Source: Dryomyza anilis
Taxonomy: Eukaryota > Arthropoda > Insecta > Diptera > Dryomyzidae
DNA: 64,000 nt
Assembly (NCBI GenBank): GCA_951804985.1
Contig: OX638130.1
Location: 86,461,069-86,525,068 of the forward strand
Direction of reading: 5' to 3'
Positions 1 to 11,170 of this stretch are shown in pieces (positions within the stretch are counted from its first letter, which is position 1; each line of letters begins with the position of its first letter). The notes below the pieces were generated by a model. The model was not told the DNA's origin. It did no database searches and saw only the letters and a list, made by a program, of their open reading frames with translations. A program made the translations under genes and the position numbers.

Positions 1-330
1 TGAAACCGGAATCGGAACCGTTATTAAGAAAATGTGTGAAACCGGAATAGAAGCCCATATAATTTATGTTTTGGTTGGAACCGGAATCGCTTTTTAGAAC
101 CGAAACCGATATTTCAAAGGATTTCAGTCGATATTTCAAAGGATTTTGTCAGGACCAGAAAGATCCGGAACCGACTTTTGGAACCGAAACCGATATTAAG
201 AAAATGTGTGTAACCGGAATCGGAACTCTATTTTAAAAATCTTGAAACTTGAACCAAAATTTGAAATGGTTTTAGTCATGACCTCATAGAACGCGACCCG
301 TCTCGATTTTTGGAACCTACGCAAACAGAA
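1..330. repeat. diverged dispersed repeat rich in CCGGAATCGG motifs
   Basis: The stretch is built from imperfect reiterations of words such as gaaccggaatcgg and gaaccgaaaccgatatt, broken by a variable spacer. The same words, including 'attgttggttggaacc'-type spacers, recur at about 41.0-41.5 kb, so this is one dispersed family with an internal tandem structure. It is cut by the left edge of the window. No reading frame of note and no terminal repeats are visible, so the element class is unknown. Confidence 0.7.
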
Positions 331-560
331 AATTTATATGGAATATATGGAATTGTCTATATAAAATGTTCAAAATTAAAAAACAACAAATAAAAACTAC
401 TTGATTAAATACATTAGAGTGTTTATTTCTCCAGTGATATTAACAATATTAGTAAACAATAAAAAACAGTAAACCAGACGTTGTTAGTCTAATTAAAAAC
501 TAACGAGTGAACCAAGGATGACCGGTCACTCGTTATATTTTCGAAATAAATTGAAAAGTA
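331..560. other. AT-rich spacer with an inverted TAACGAGTG pair
   Basis: The segment is AT-rich and has no coding signal. The one structured item is a perfect 9-bp inverted repeat, TAACGAGTG at 501-509 and CACTCGTTA at 527-535, with a 17-bp spacer. The same half-site recurs in the triplet-rich islands of the window (for example 5066, 10203 and 15406), so it could be a protein-binding or repeat-derived motif. A role is inference only. Confidence 0.5.
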
Positions 561-1560
561 ATTTTCGTGCAGGGACGCAGTGTGTGGAGGAGACAGGCGG
601 CTACTATTGGCCAATGGTTGCTCAGTGGCAAAAGAAAGAGTTGACTGATGATTGACAGACTGGTTGTTTTGTTTATAATTATTTTATATTTATTGTTCAT
701 TTTTTATTTTGTTCTGTCTACTTTATTTGGTGGACGTTGCTTTTGTTTTGTGTACATATGGTTCGCGTATGCTTATCAGTGTTTTTTTTTTTTTGTAGCC
801 TACGCTTCGTTGTTGTTGTTCACCGTTGCCGTTGCTCTATCAACAGCTTCGTCGTCTCTGTCTCCTGTTGTTGTTTTTGTTGGCATGTGTACTGTATACT
901 TGGTGCGTTGGTGTAGGACATATATTGAAGCCAACAGAATTGCATCAACAGCAGCAGAAGCAAAAGGCGCTGCAATTATTTTAGGATCGAAGCAAAATGC
1001 GACGTCGCTACGTACTGCGTTGCGAACAGAGTTGAAGAAACTCTGAGGACTTGCAAACAAAGTAGAAACAGAATACTCAATCACACAGTGAAAGAAAACA
1101 TTTGAGGTTATTTTAAAAATTTTCTTTTTTCGACTTACGTTCAATTTAGACAATTCTGATGCAGCGCCCAGCCACTCCTCAATTCGATGGAATTTTGTGT
1201 GTTTTTATTGATTTTTTAGCATTTTTCTTTTTTTGCTGCAAGTGCAACGACTGACTTGACTACACTATAAAAAATTTTATTTTATTTTGCAAAAATCTAC
1301 GTCCGAATATCTACTGCTCCGTGCCGTGCCAACCAAAGGCAACAATGCGTCGCAGCCAAGTCGCCGAGTCCGTCCTCGTCTGTTTTATCTGTTGCCGTTG
1401 TTGCTGCTGTCGCTGCTGCTACAACTTTTGTTGCAATGCAGAAAAGTTGTGGCCCTGAAGTTGAAGTCGACGTCTGCTTTGTACGTTTGCAAAATTCTTA
1501 CACTACTTTTTATTTTATGCAACGTTTGCATGCACATCATCTGCTTAACACATTAAATTT
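561..1560. other. triplet-rich island, possible 5' exon region
   Basis: This is a less AT-rich segment with runs of GTT/GTC/GCT triplets on the plus strand (CAA/CAG on the minus). A 132-residue ATG frame runs 648-1046 on the plus strand but is mostly hydrophobic residues from T-rich triplets. A strong acceptor-like signal sits inside it: a T13 tract followed by GTAG ending at 798, with tract and AG in the usual positions. The minus strand is also open over 1153-800, but only from a TTG. A third frame at 1287-1556 comes from GTTGCTGCT triplets. I take the segment as untranslated or regulatory DNA rather than a gene; a small exon starting at 799 is possible. Confidence 0.35.
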
Positions 1561-2086
1561 TCGTTATTAATAAATTTGCTTGAATTTATCAGCTAAAATG
1601 CACAAGAACTGCGTCGGTTTCAAAATGATAGTGTGAAAAAATATTTCTTCAATTTCTTCACACGTCTGAAATATCCACACACACACACAAACTCGCACGA
1701 ACTGTTCACAATAGCGCATTGTCAATGACATTTTGACAGCTATGAATTTCCGCACACAGTTTGAGACGTACTGCAACATTACTGTGACTGTAGAACATTT
1801 TCATTTTTATACCAAACAAAAAATACAAAATATAATAAAAAAATACAGAAAATAAAAAATTTAACAAAGAAATATCATTTGGAAAAATTCAGTACACCAC
1901 ATGTGGTGCACGCTCCTAAAATTACTCAATTTTTAAAAATCCTATTTTCCAAAAAGTATTATATGAATGGGTGTATGCTGGGGCGTCAAATTTTTTATAT
2001 TTTTGATGTGGCCGCTAAACTGGAGTTTTACCTTACCCATCATTTAGTAAAAATTTAATTATGCAAAATCTCCTAAATTGTATAAC
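1561..2086. other. AT-rich intergenic or intronic DNA with a 20-bp palindrome
   Basis: A short CA run lies at about 1678-1690. A 20-bp near-perfect palindrome centred on CATG covers 1892-1911 (arms GTACACCACA and GTGCACCACA, one mismatch). Nothing else stands out and no gene is visible. Confidence 0.5.
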
Positions 2087-2090
2087 ATTT

Positions 2091-2354
2091 CGTCGTTGTA
2101 GAACGAAAAGTCACCAAATTTGTTTTCAAAATGCCAAATATTCATTTACAAAAATTTTTATATATCTGTCAATTTTTAGTCAATGATATCATTTTTTTTA
2201 CCACATGGTAAGAAAGTGTTTACAGAAAGTGTAAAACAATCAATTGATTTCAATTTTAAAAATGAATCAATTATTTTTAATAATATTAATCAACAAACTC
2301 GAAATTTAAGTTTTTCATAAAAATGTATTTGGTGACTTTTCGTCCTACACGACG
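2091..2354. mobile_element. MITE-like element with about 28-bp terminal inverted repeats
   Basis: The left end (2091-2118) carries GTAGAACGAAAAGTCACCAA and the right end (2327-2354) carries the reverse complement, TTGGTGACTTTTCGTCCTAC, flanked by CGTCGT/ACGACG. The arms differ at a few positions. The interior is AT-rich and non-coding. Length and structure fit a small non-autonomous DNA transposon. A target duplication could not be assigned, so the superfamily is unknown. Confidence 0.65.
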
Positions 2355-3229
2355 ATTTACAAAGTGATAAAAATATAAAAAAAAGTTCTATATTTATATC
2401 AGATAATGAAATTTAAAACAAACCCGATAATGCATTAATTAAAAACTTAAAAATTCTTAACACGAATCCTTTAAGATAAAACTACTTAAACTTACTAATT
2501 AGGATCTCGAAATTTTATTATTGTTGTATTTTGCGGCCAAAAAAGTAAACAAACATTACCAAAACAATGAGTGGAGTTCAATTATTAAAAAAAATTATTT
2601 GTTATAAGGATAGATTTTAAGGTGATTTTCTGGCCAGTTGTGCCGCGTCATATCCGGTCCAGAAAGAATATGCCGTAAATTTACTTATGCTGAGAGGTAC
2701 TTAACCGGGGTTCAGTGTATAATTCCATGACGTATAAAAAAGATTCCAATTATCTGAAAACGAAAATATAAGTTTTTTTTAAGATTTGGCAGCTACATTT
2801 CAAGTATTAAAAATGGAGTGATGGCAACTCTTTTTTTATTATTTTACAATTCACAGGTGTTTTTTTATTAATTTAGTTCGTGATTATTAATATAAAAGGT
2901 AATTTATATTCTATTAAAGGTATTTATTATTATTCCTCCATAATTGCACATAAAACATTGTTTCTTTTACGATGCAGCTCACTGACTATGAAGTACTTCA
3001 CCAAAAATTCTTGCAGCGATCTGAGACTTCGTTTTAGACGCAGCTCCTTCTGTGACAAGGACCTGGGTCATAGACCGACCAACCTGGATACTTGATGGTG
3101 CACTGCATCGCGGTGTGAGGCTGCAACAACTGCTATGGCCTAAAATAGGAATGTTTTACTGTAAAGCGAACGAACAGAATACTGTGACCAGCTCAATGTA
3201 TTATGAGGTGATTTGAAAAACTGTTTTGA
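2355..3229. other. non-coding DNA; unrecognised moderate-GC patch at 2.97-3.18 kb
   Basis: Most of the interval is AT-rich with no signal. From about 2970 to 3180 the composition rises and a 71-residue frame from 2880 runs through it. The peptide matches nothing I recognise and its first half is AT-derived. This could be an old transposon fragment or a single-copy element. Confidence 0.4.
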
Positions 3230-3560
3230 ATTTTTCTTACGTAATTTTTTTAGATTTCATACATCTTCAAAAACCGGTATAGAATGGAAATAGTTTTTAT
3301 TGGTTTTGAATAAGAGTTTCAATTGAGTTTTGTTAAACATTTTTTTGAATTCAATGTTTTAAATTCCATGTCTCAATATAAAAAATTGTTTACCAAACGA
3401 ATTCAAATCGTTCAAAGCAAAGCGGATTAAATTAAATTTAAATTGTAGTGAGACATCGAATTTAAAAACTTTTGTTTACAAATTTTCGTATGAAATTCGA
3501 TCGAAAGCTGGAACATGCTCGTGTATATCTGGTTATGGTTTTTGTAAAACAGTATTGATT
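3230..3560. repeat. dispersed repeat shared with about 20.79-20.93 kb
   Basis: The words aaacttttgtttacaaattt, tatgaaattcgat and gctggaacatg at 3466-3515 have close counterparts at 20855-20910 (aaacgtttgttttcaaattt, tatgaattttgat, tctggaacatg). The flanking 'gaattcaa…gagac' segments also match loosely. Two diverged copies of one non-coding family are the simplest reading; the ends are not defined. Confidence 0.5.
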
Positions 3561-4919
3561 TTGAAATGAAACGCTCTTAAAAAGATAATCTTAACTGTTT
3601 AAACTCTGCCGATATCGATGATTGAAACCATTACTGCAACCGATATTTGTTAAGAAACGTTTAAATTTGAAAATTTCATTTTAGAAAAATCGGAACGAGA
3701 TTCTGAATAAAGATTAAACATTTTTTGTTTATCATTAGATCCTAAATGCTAGAAAACTCATTAAATAATATTCACATAAAATTGTTTGTGTTTAGATCTT
3801 AAAAAAATACCGAAATATTAGTATTAATTAGAATATTAAAATTAATCGTGACAATTAAAAGAATTTTTTTTTGAAAAACTAGTTTTGTAAAGTACTGTAT
3901 TTTTTATTCTATGAAGTGAGTCCTAAAATTTCGATTGAAATTAGCTTGTCAATTAAAATGTATTGCGTAGTCAAATTCAAAAATATGGAAAACGTAACTT
4001 GGAACCGATATTCCCAATTCGTAAACGACATCAAAAGTCGCAACGGTTTTCCTTGATTTTTTTTCTTGCCTTAAATATGCATTTATTATCGATAAAAATA
4101 TTCCAAATTCGTTTATATTTTGTAGCAAGAAATGATCATGTATAATTAAATTGCTTTATTTTTGCCACAAAGGAAAATATACAAAAATTCAAAGTCCAGA
4201 CAAAAAAATGCATTTTGCAATGATACCAGTCAAGTATGTAATACATAAGTCATTTTGCTAGATCGTAAAATATGTCCGAACTTCAGATACTGTTATAGTG
4301 ATGTCAGCATTTCAACAGACTCTGCGGATGTTGGTTACTTTGAAACGAAACGATGAATAATTCAATAACGAGAACATATTTTATTTAACAGCTAAATAAT
4401 TGAATGAGTTGACAAAAAATAAATGTTTTCAATGTGCATATTTAAAACATTTATACGATCTTCTACAATAAAATGCGAATAATTTGAATACATGAGTTAC
4501 AAAAAGAAAAACACTATTAAAAATGGGTCAATGGAAATATTACTCATTTGGCAAATTTGTGGGTGGTACCATATAGTAACGTTCCGTTTGTTTTAAATAC
4601 GAATACGATTGAGTACAGAAAACAGCTGCCCTCTGGTTATACTTCATATAGTTCTTTGGGACTATTCAACATTTGTACTTTAAAATGTACCTGATTCAGT
4701 GCAATCGATATTAGAGAGCAGAGTGTTACAAGTTTCAGAAAAATACTAATAAATTACAGTCGCCTGCAGTGCCAAACAATTGACAAATTTTACAGCCTCT
4801 TGAAATGTATATTGTTCGACGTGGCTGGAGCAACACCTTGCGGGGCTATTGTGCGCAACCTCTTGAAATATAATAAAGGACAACAACAACAACAAAATAA
4901 AGAAAGAAACCTCTTCAAA
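3561..4919. other. AT-rich DNA; possible retroposon tail near 4.8-4.9 kb
   Basis: Nothing gene-like is visible over 3561-4740. At 4745-4910 a less AT-rich stretch contains a repeated 'cctcttgaaat' word about 62 bp apart, and ends in aataaaggacaacaacaaca, an A-rich simple tail of the kind that closes SINE or LINE copies. No promoter boxes or reading frame confirm this. Confidence 0.35.
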
Positions 4920-5970
4920 ATTTGAAACTATGCTTTGTTCATGGACAGCATGTTACTTAATGGTGTCTTTTTTTATTATTATAGTTGTTTTTGTAATTGT
5001 TACCTTTGGTGACTTTAACGACACCTTTTTTCATTTGGGAGTAGTACTACGGGTTCTTGCTCGAGTAACGAGTGTTTCATGCAACTCGCAATTACTCTGG
5101 CGCTTCTCGGTCTGCTGCGATTTCGTCGTGTCTTCTCGTTCTGTAGTCTTTTCGTTATTGTGCATTGTTTTGCCGTAGGTATTACTTGATTTTCATTGTC
5201 AAACACTTGAGAAATACCGCCCGCGTTTTCAGAATTTTGCAGTTATTTGTTTCTATTTTTATTTGGCAGGTATTTAACTAACTTTTTCTACTACTACTAT
5301 TGCTAGTCTTTAGTTCTTCTTCAACTTGGTCGATTTCTCATTGAGGCCACGGGGTTTTCCATGGAAATATCGCACCTCTGTTTGCCATAGTATCCTGACG
5401 ACGACGACGAAGACAACAACAGCATAATTACTGCAGCACCCCGTCGCTTTCTCGAGTGTTTTTATTGTCCTTTTTACGTTGCTTTTACGATTCTTTTACG
5501 CCTACTACAGCTTTTTTTCTACTTCTTCACTGCGCTTCGCTGTGCGTTCTGGTAATTCTCAAGTGGTTATTAAATAAATCGCATTGTTTTCGTTCGTATA
5601 CCGTTCGTATCGTTTCGCAAACAAGCATTATTATTATTACTATTATTATGGGTAGTATTTCGTCGACCCAACCCAACACAATCCAATGTTCTATTGTTTT
5701 CTCAAGTGGCACTCGATTGTGTTACCTGTGCATTTCGTGGATCATTGTAAATGTTACGAAAAATCCTTCATAAAACTATATAGACCTCTATAGTATGAAG
5801 CACCAACTAAGTCGTAGTGTCATAAAATGCAAGATCGTGTCCTTAAGCTCAGGCGTGCTGCGAATTTTCGCACCATTTTTAGTATGCCGCACCATCTAAC
5901 AAATACCTACAAATATCATTTACCTTATACTTCCATTGATCAGCGTAGTTATTCTTTTGTTTTTTTCAAG
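4920..5970. other. triplet-rich island with scattered acceptor-like signals
   Basis: T-rich sequence alternates with GC-richer patches at 5040-5190 and 5390-5460, the latter with a CGA run. A TAACGAGTG motif lies at 5066-5074. A CAG|GT junction after a pyrimidine-rich stretch at about 5270 looks like a splice site. Plus-strand frames at 4930-5178, 5456-5773 and 5827-6150 are open but read mostly F/L/V/S/C. I regard the region as candidate 5' regulatory or untranslated sequence. Confidence 0.3.
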
Positions 5971-6208
5971 TGGCTGCCCAGCCTTTCGTCCTTTCATAGA
6001 CGCTCTGTCGTCTGTCTTGTCGCTCGAAACAGCTGCAATGCTGAGTGCTTTTATTGCGGTGCAGGCGCTGACGTTTTACGATACTCTGCTGCACAGTTTG
6101 CACGAATCTCTTTCATGGACGCGGGATTTTTCGAGTGCCAGTTTGATTGACAATTATTGCTTTAAGCCTGGCGCAGCCACCTGATCCTCCTCTGTTCAGT
6201 TGCAACAG
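5971..6208 (+). other. candidate exon (coding status unknown)
   Basis: A strong acceptor (pyrimidine-rich ttcttttgtttttttcaag, AG at 5969-5970) is followed 238 bases later by a good donor, CAG|GTAGGC, with GT at 6209-6210. The segment is clearly less AT-rich than its surroundings. One frame reads to a stop at 6148-6150 and contains a Cys-rich CNAECFYCG stretch. Another reads to a stop at 6182-6184 and has an internal ATG at 6038. Neither frame crosses the donor, so it would be a 5' or 3' non-coding exon, an exon holding a start or stop, or chance. I recognise no protein family. Confidence 0.3.
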
Positions 6209-6929
6209 GTAGGCGTTGCGAGAAGTGTTACAAATGTCATAAAAACACGCGTCGTCATAAATCCAACATATTTTCATAATTTATCAAAATCTCGTTGTTA
6301 CTTTCCACAAAATTTGCACCTTCAGTCGATTGACAGAAACTGCCAGATTCTTTGGAATTTCCTGCAATGCGATCAGTAGCCAGTAGCTGCTATGATCAGC
6401 TTGATTGATGGGCCAATTAAAGCTTAGCTAAAGCCAAAAACATATATCATAGTTGGAGACTAAACAGGCGCTTCCACTTTTTAAGTGTTTTCTATGCAGC
6501 GCTTTATATATTTAGTTTTTTTTTTTTTTTTTGAATAAATACGTTTTTTTTTTCAATATATTTGAAATTTTTTATTCAATTAGTATCGCCTTGACAGCTA
6601 CTGTCCGTCCGATCTTCCAGCTAAATCCAATGTGGATTTTCTTAAATGGCCAGCTTACATATGTTTTTCAAAAATTTACTGATCATTTGACTAACGATTA
6701 TAATCTGCTGCAGAGACCTTCGAGCTAGCTTTAGCTTGAAAACGATATTCATCTCTTTGTATTTATGTGATTTATTCCAGTAAAAACGCATGTTTTTTTG
6801 TTTTATTTGTTGGTCTTGCTTGAATAATGAATAAATTAGTCTCCGCTATTTTGCAGTGATTAGCTAGATCTTGGGGCGCTTTAGTGGCTAATCTTTGAGG
6901 TCAAACAAAGCTACTGTTTTTGTACCCTA
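6209..6929. other. intron-like non-coding DNA
   Basis: AT-rich sequence with long T runs at 6510-6560. A few palindromic words occur (gctgctatgatcagcttgatt near 6385). No coding, RNA or transposon signal was found. Confidence 0.5.
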
Positions 6930-7056
6930 CTCGAAATGCGAAAGGTTATAGTCAGTTTGTTCAACCGCTTGTAACAAACAGAAGGAGATATGGAAAAGAA
7001 AATATATTACTGATCAGCGTTACAATATGAGTCGATCTAGTAATATCTATCTGTAT
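6930..7056. repeat. fragment resembling a common fly dispersed repeat
   Basis: The words 'tttgtaccctactcgaaatg' and 'cgaaaggttatagtcagttt' followed by (TATC/TGTC) simple sequence resemble the 'gtaccctac…' repeats frequent in calyptrate fly genomes. It leads straight into the 264-bp duplication. Identification rests on word similarity only. Confidence 0.4.
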
Positions 7057-7584
7057 AACAGTACTTCTATCTGTTCATCTCTCTATCTGTCTATCTTTAT
7101 GTCTGTTGACATCACGATCACAGGAAAACGTAGAGAGTTATGAAAACTGGAAAACTTCGCTATCTGTAACTGAAAATGGATAACGAAGCCTTGTAATCTG
7201 CCTACTTAGATATAGTTTGCTCATATTTAACTTCTTTAAAACACTTTTAGACCTTTATAATAAAATGTGTTTAATCATGAAAATCAGTTATATTTGAAAA
7301 TTGTAAATTTCAAAGATTTTAACAGTACTTCTATCTGTTCATCTCTCTATCTGTCTATCTTTATGTCTGTTGACATCACGATCACAGGAAAACGTAGAGA
7401 GTTATGAAAACTGGAAAACTTCGCTATCTGTAACTGAAAATGGATAACGAAGCCTTGTAATCTACCTACTTAGATATAGTTTGCTCATATTTAACTTCTT
7501 TAAAACAATTTTAGACCTTTATAATAAAATGTGTTTAATCATGAAAATCAGTTATATTTGAAAATTGTAAATTTCAAAGATTTT
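7057..7584. repeat. two-copy tandem duplication of 264 bp
   Basis: Copy 1 (7057-7320) and copy 2 (7321-7584) start with aacagtacttctatctg and end with tttcaaagatttt. I see only about two substitutions between them (tctgcctac/tctacctac and aaacactttt/aaacaatttt). The unit begins with TATC/TGTC-type simple sequence. The high identity implies a recent duplication. Confidence 0.9.
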
Positions 7585-7611
7585 ACTTTAAATTTTTAAT
7601 TAACTTTATCA

Positions 7612-7826
7612 CCCCAATTCTGAGTCCTGTCATTGTGATACTCCGAATCTGAATCTCCGCTACGAATACGCATTTTTAGCTACACAGATCCTAACTGTGT
7701 GTCCCGTTGTAGCGGACATTTTCACACTGAATTTCATTCAGTTTGGATATTAGAGTAAATAAAATTTGTATTCGTTGCGGATATTAGGTTTTGGATTTCC
7801 GCTACGACTCAGAATTTTAAAGTGGG
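7612..7826. mobile_element. MITE-like element with CCCCAATTCTGAGTC-type ends
   Basis: The left end reads CCCCAATTCTGAGTC (7612-7626). The right end read in reverse is CCCACTTTAAAATTCTGAGTCG, giving imperfect terminal inverted repeats with the 'ctgagtc' core shared. Inner words (ccgctacgaa / cgtagcgga) are also inverted. A second element with similar CCCAATTC ends lies at about 57.73-57.92 kb. Confidence 0.5.
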
Positions 7827-7919
7827 ACTTTTACTTCTAAAGTGTAACTTTTAATTTCACGTATGAGTACAAAAAGTGCTGCTCCCTATTCATTCAAAGC
7901 ACAGTGTTGATCGAATAAA

Positions 7920-8885
7920 AGGATTATACGTTATTAGGAGGGAGGGTGAAAAATGGCGTAGTATCGCGAATGTTTGTTTTGAACTTACCAATATCAAAGA
8001 TGTCGGGAAAAACAGACGCATATGCGTATCGCTACTGAAGAACGAATTCTCTCTGTAATGCATGGTTCTGTTGAGAGCGGAGTGTACTTCGAAGGAGTGG
8101 GCTTAGTTCGATGCCCGAGTGCAATGCAAGAACACTCGACCTGGTGGAATCAGGCCATATATTTCCCTCGAATACTTATTAAACAGGCTAATACCTATAA
8201 AACAGACTTACATATCCAACGGTCCTTTGGTGCTCAAGAGAACCAGGGGAGTAGTATCGGCGAATATTTGTTTTGAACTTGCCGATATCAAAGATCTCGG
8301 GAAAAACAGAGGCAGTGAGATGTTTCCACAAACGTATCGTGTGACTGAAGAACGAATGCTCTCTGTAATGCATGCTTCTGTTGAGAGTGGAGTGTACTTC
8401 GAAGAAGTGGGCTTGGTTCGATGCCCGCGTATAATGAAAGAACACACGACCTGGTGGAATATATGGCCTGATTCCACCAGGTCGAGTATATTTGAGTATT
8501 TCCCTCGAATACTTATAAAACAGGCTAATACCTATATAACAGGCTTACATACCCAACGGTCCTCAAGAGAACCAGGGAGGAAAGATGGAGTAAGGTATCC
8601 GCGGGCGTCGGGAAAAACAGACGCAATGAGATGTTTCCAAAAACGTATCGTGTGACTGAAGAACGAATTCTCTCTGTAATGCATGCTTCTGTTGAGAGCG
8701 GAGTGTACTTCGAAGAAGTGGGCTTGGTTCGATACCCGAGTATAATGAAAGAACACATGACCTGGTGGAATATATGGCCTCATTCCACAAGGTCCAGTAT
8801 ATTTGAGTATATTCCTCGAATACCTATAAAACAGGCTTTCGGACCCAACGGTCCTTTCGTGTTCAAGAGAACCAATAAACGATGA
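7920..8885. repeat. three-unit tandem satellite, unit about 310 bp
   Basis: The anchor ctctgtaatgcat occurs at 8051, 8361 and 8672, spacing 310 and 311 bp. Units share ttctgttgagagcggagtgt, the 'tcgatgcccg' block and 'cctggtggaat'. The second unit holds a perfect 13-bp inverted repeat (GACCTGGTGGAAT / ATTCCACCAGGTC) around about 8448-8484, which can form a hairpin. The unit is less AT-rich than its surroundings and keeps short frames open on both strands, but no family is recognisable and the frames are not conserved between units. It may be a satellite or the tandem inner part of an unknown element. Confidence 0.8.
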
Positions 8886-9290
8886 AATGTCGGTTCAGGA
8901 ACTGCAAGGAGGATTTTGAAACCCCTGCCCAAATGTGCTGTATCCCATCTTAGGCAGAATATCCTAGCAGGAAATGGCATCATTGACGACAAAGTCATTG
9001 ATGATGAATCGGGGACATTGGAAATTTGTCATTGACGCATATGTCTACAACAATTTCATAAAAGACATTGCATTAAAGATTTAAGTACATATATCAATGA
9101 CATTGTGATAATCCGTCATTGATGAACGACCCTGGAGTAAGTAGTGGTCGGAAAACCAAATTGGTCTATGCATATCTCGATACCCTTTATCAATTACCCA
9201 AATTTCACTGAAATTGAAAAGGTTGAGTTTCAACCCCAAGTCGATTTGGTGTGAAATGGCTCTTTTACGGCATAAAAAAATGCTGAACAT
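8886..9290. other. unclassified sequence with repeated CATTGATGA words
   Basis: Words of the type gtcattgatga / tcatcaatgac recur in both orientations between 8975 and 9125, suggesting the edges of a small palindromic element. A GAGTAAGTAG string at 9135 looks like a donor but has no exon context. Confidence 0.35.
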
Positions 9291-9299
9291 TCTTGACTT

Positions 9300-9640
9300 C
9301 TTTGACCCAGGAATTCTCCGAGTGCAAATTTAGTTCAGGATGCGATCATTGTCTGATCAGGCAGCCTGATTTCAAGTCAGACAATGGTCAGGGGTTTTGA
9401 TACGATATCCAATAAGGTTTTTTTCCACAAGTGTCACATCAGTTTTCCTCAAGTAGACATTATATAAGTATTTTTATGAAGCTTGGATCAGGATGCCTTA
9501 CGTGGATCTGAATTGTCGACCCTGATCAGTATCATTTCAGGTGGCCTTTGGTAGGGATGCCTTATCGTATTCTGATCAGGGACGGGCGCGAAATAAAGCT
9601 AAACTTAATCAATTTCCATCAGGTCTGAGTCAGCCACACT
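9300..9640. repeat. palindromic sequence with TGATCAGG words
   Basis: CATTGTCTGA (9347-9356) and TCAGACAATG (9377-9386) form a perfect 10-bp inverted repeat enclosing a TGATCAGG-CCTGATTT pair. TGATCAG/GATCAGG words recur at about 9486, 9521 and 9577. It is probably part of a small non-autonomous element whose ends I cannot define. Confidence 0.45.
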
Positions 9641-10319
9641 TATTTGGATTGGACAACAAAAATGTTTAAATGTTTAAAAAGAACGATAATAAACAATTAT
9701 TTGCTATTTTTATTTATTTTCATGCTCTTTTTGTAAGTATAGCGTATAATAATTATAGCGTATAATTATTATAGAAGTATAACTATTTCTACACTTATAT
9801 ATATAAAAACTTAGAAAAAATGTCCATGCATATCGGATTATCTGCTTATATCAAGGTAGCTAGTGGCTATTCGCCCCCAATCAGTTTTTTTTGAAAACAA
9901 TAAATCGCGTTTCTTTTGTCAGAACTTTGCATATGTTTTGTTATTGCTTTCTTCGATCACGTGTGTAGCGATAAGCGAGCACATCAACAAACACACAGTT
10001 CAATTCATGCTTATTGCAAGTACAACAACAAACACATGCGAATACCACAACACAGTAACGAAGCACGCGATCGAGTTTTGTACGGAAATATATAGGTTGT
10101 CAATATTACATAGGATGTCACTATAAATATAAAAAAAAAAACAAAAAAACATTATTTCCATCTTTAATTAAAGTAGCAGAAATTCGAACGTATTCGAAAT
10201 ATGTAACGAGTTGCACTTCACTCGTTACAAAAAAAATCTTAAGAAGCCAATTTGAACTGAAATTTGACCAAGTCTACTAATCACATTCGATGGCTATAGC
10301 AATATTTGTATTATACGCA
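9641..10319. other. AT-rich DNA with an inverted GTAACGAGT pair
   Basis: No gene is visible. A perfect 9-bp inverted repeat, GTAACGAGT (10203-10211) and ACTCGTTAC (10220-10228), repeats the motif seen at 501-535. ORF-like stretches (9863-10126) are low in complexity. Confidence 0.45.
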
Positions 10320-10576
10320 CTATGTTTTTTTTGTATTTTTGTTGTTGTTATTTGTGCGGTTGTTTAGCTGCATTCTTTGCTCAGAAAGCAAAAACCAATA
10401 ACAGCAACAACAACAAAGACAACAACTAGTTGCATGCGCGTGTAAACATGTTTTTTTTTCGTTCAATTTTTAAAAACCTGCTTTATTTCGGAAGCCATCG
10501 TCGCTCGTGGTAACGATGTGTTTGCAACTCTTCCGATAGCAACCCAATGCGGCTCACCGCCCGACGCCCACCCGAA
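10320..10576 (+). other. candidate 5' exon ending in a GTAAGT donor
   Basis: A GC-richer block at 10490-10576 ends in GAA|GTAAGT, with GT at 10577-10578 and all six intron bases of the donor consensus. The block has no frame open over its length and is flanked by CAA/GTT simple sequence. This fits an untranslated first exon of a plus-strand transcript. The left boundary is not defined: no TATA box or initiator is convincing. Confidence 0.35.
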
Positions 10577-10582
10577 GTAAGT

Positions 10583-11170
10583 TTTTACTCCTCATCGTGT
10601 TGTGTTGCTGTTGTTGTAATTGCAGTGCAACGCCACGCACAATATTGAAAATGCTCGTAACAACAACACAACGTTAACGAGTAATAAATAAAAATAAGAA
10701 AAAAAAAATCAAACAACGTCCAATTGAACAAAACAACAACAACATCGTAACTAACGAGTCGCCACATGCAACTTTGTTGTTGCATGTTGCTTTTTTTTGT
10801 TTTTTTGTATTGCCTGCTTTACTGACGTTGATCGGCGCGGCACATCGTACATCGTGATCATCGAGCCGCGAACTTGACAGCAGCAAACCACGAAGAGCTC
10901 CAAGAACTTCGTCTCGTGGACTGCATGGCAACCGACAACAACACCACGAAGGACGTACGAATAAAAATTACAATAAAAACAACAGCAACAACAATATAAC
11001 GAGACGTAATGAAGTGGAAAAATTGAGCAACGAATAGAGTTGGGACGGACGTAGCAATATGTGTGCAGTGTCGAACAACAACAGGCGATTGTTGTTGCTG
11101 TTGTTGTTTTATAAGTTGCATACATGAAAAAAGAAAAAAAAATCATAAAAAAAGCTTGGCAATAGTGCAC
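10583..11170. other. CAA/CAG-rich island
   Basis: Triplet-rich sequence of AAC/CAG/GTT type with TAACGAG motifs at about 10674 and 10752. Several frames are open on the minus strand (for example an ATG frame 11121-10858 and one at 11170-10751), but they give runs of V/F/C or Q/N from the triplets. A short plus frame MATDNNTTKDVR from about 10924 ends after 24 residues. I read it as untranslated leader or regulatory sequence. Confidence 0.35.

Noticed and set aside
648..1046. 132-residue multi-span membrane protein
   Set aside because: The hydrophobicity follows from T-rich triplets, a splice acceptor lies inside the frame, and the opposite strand is open too.
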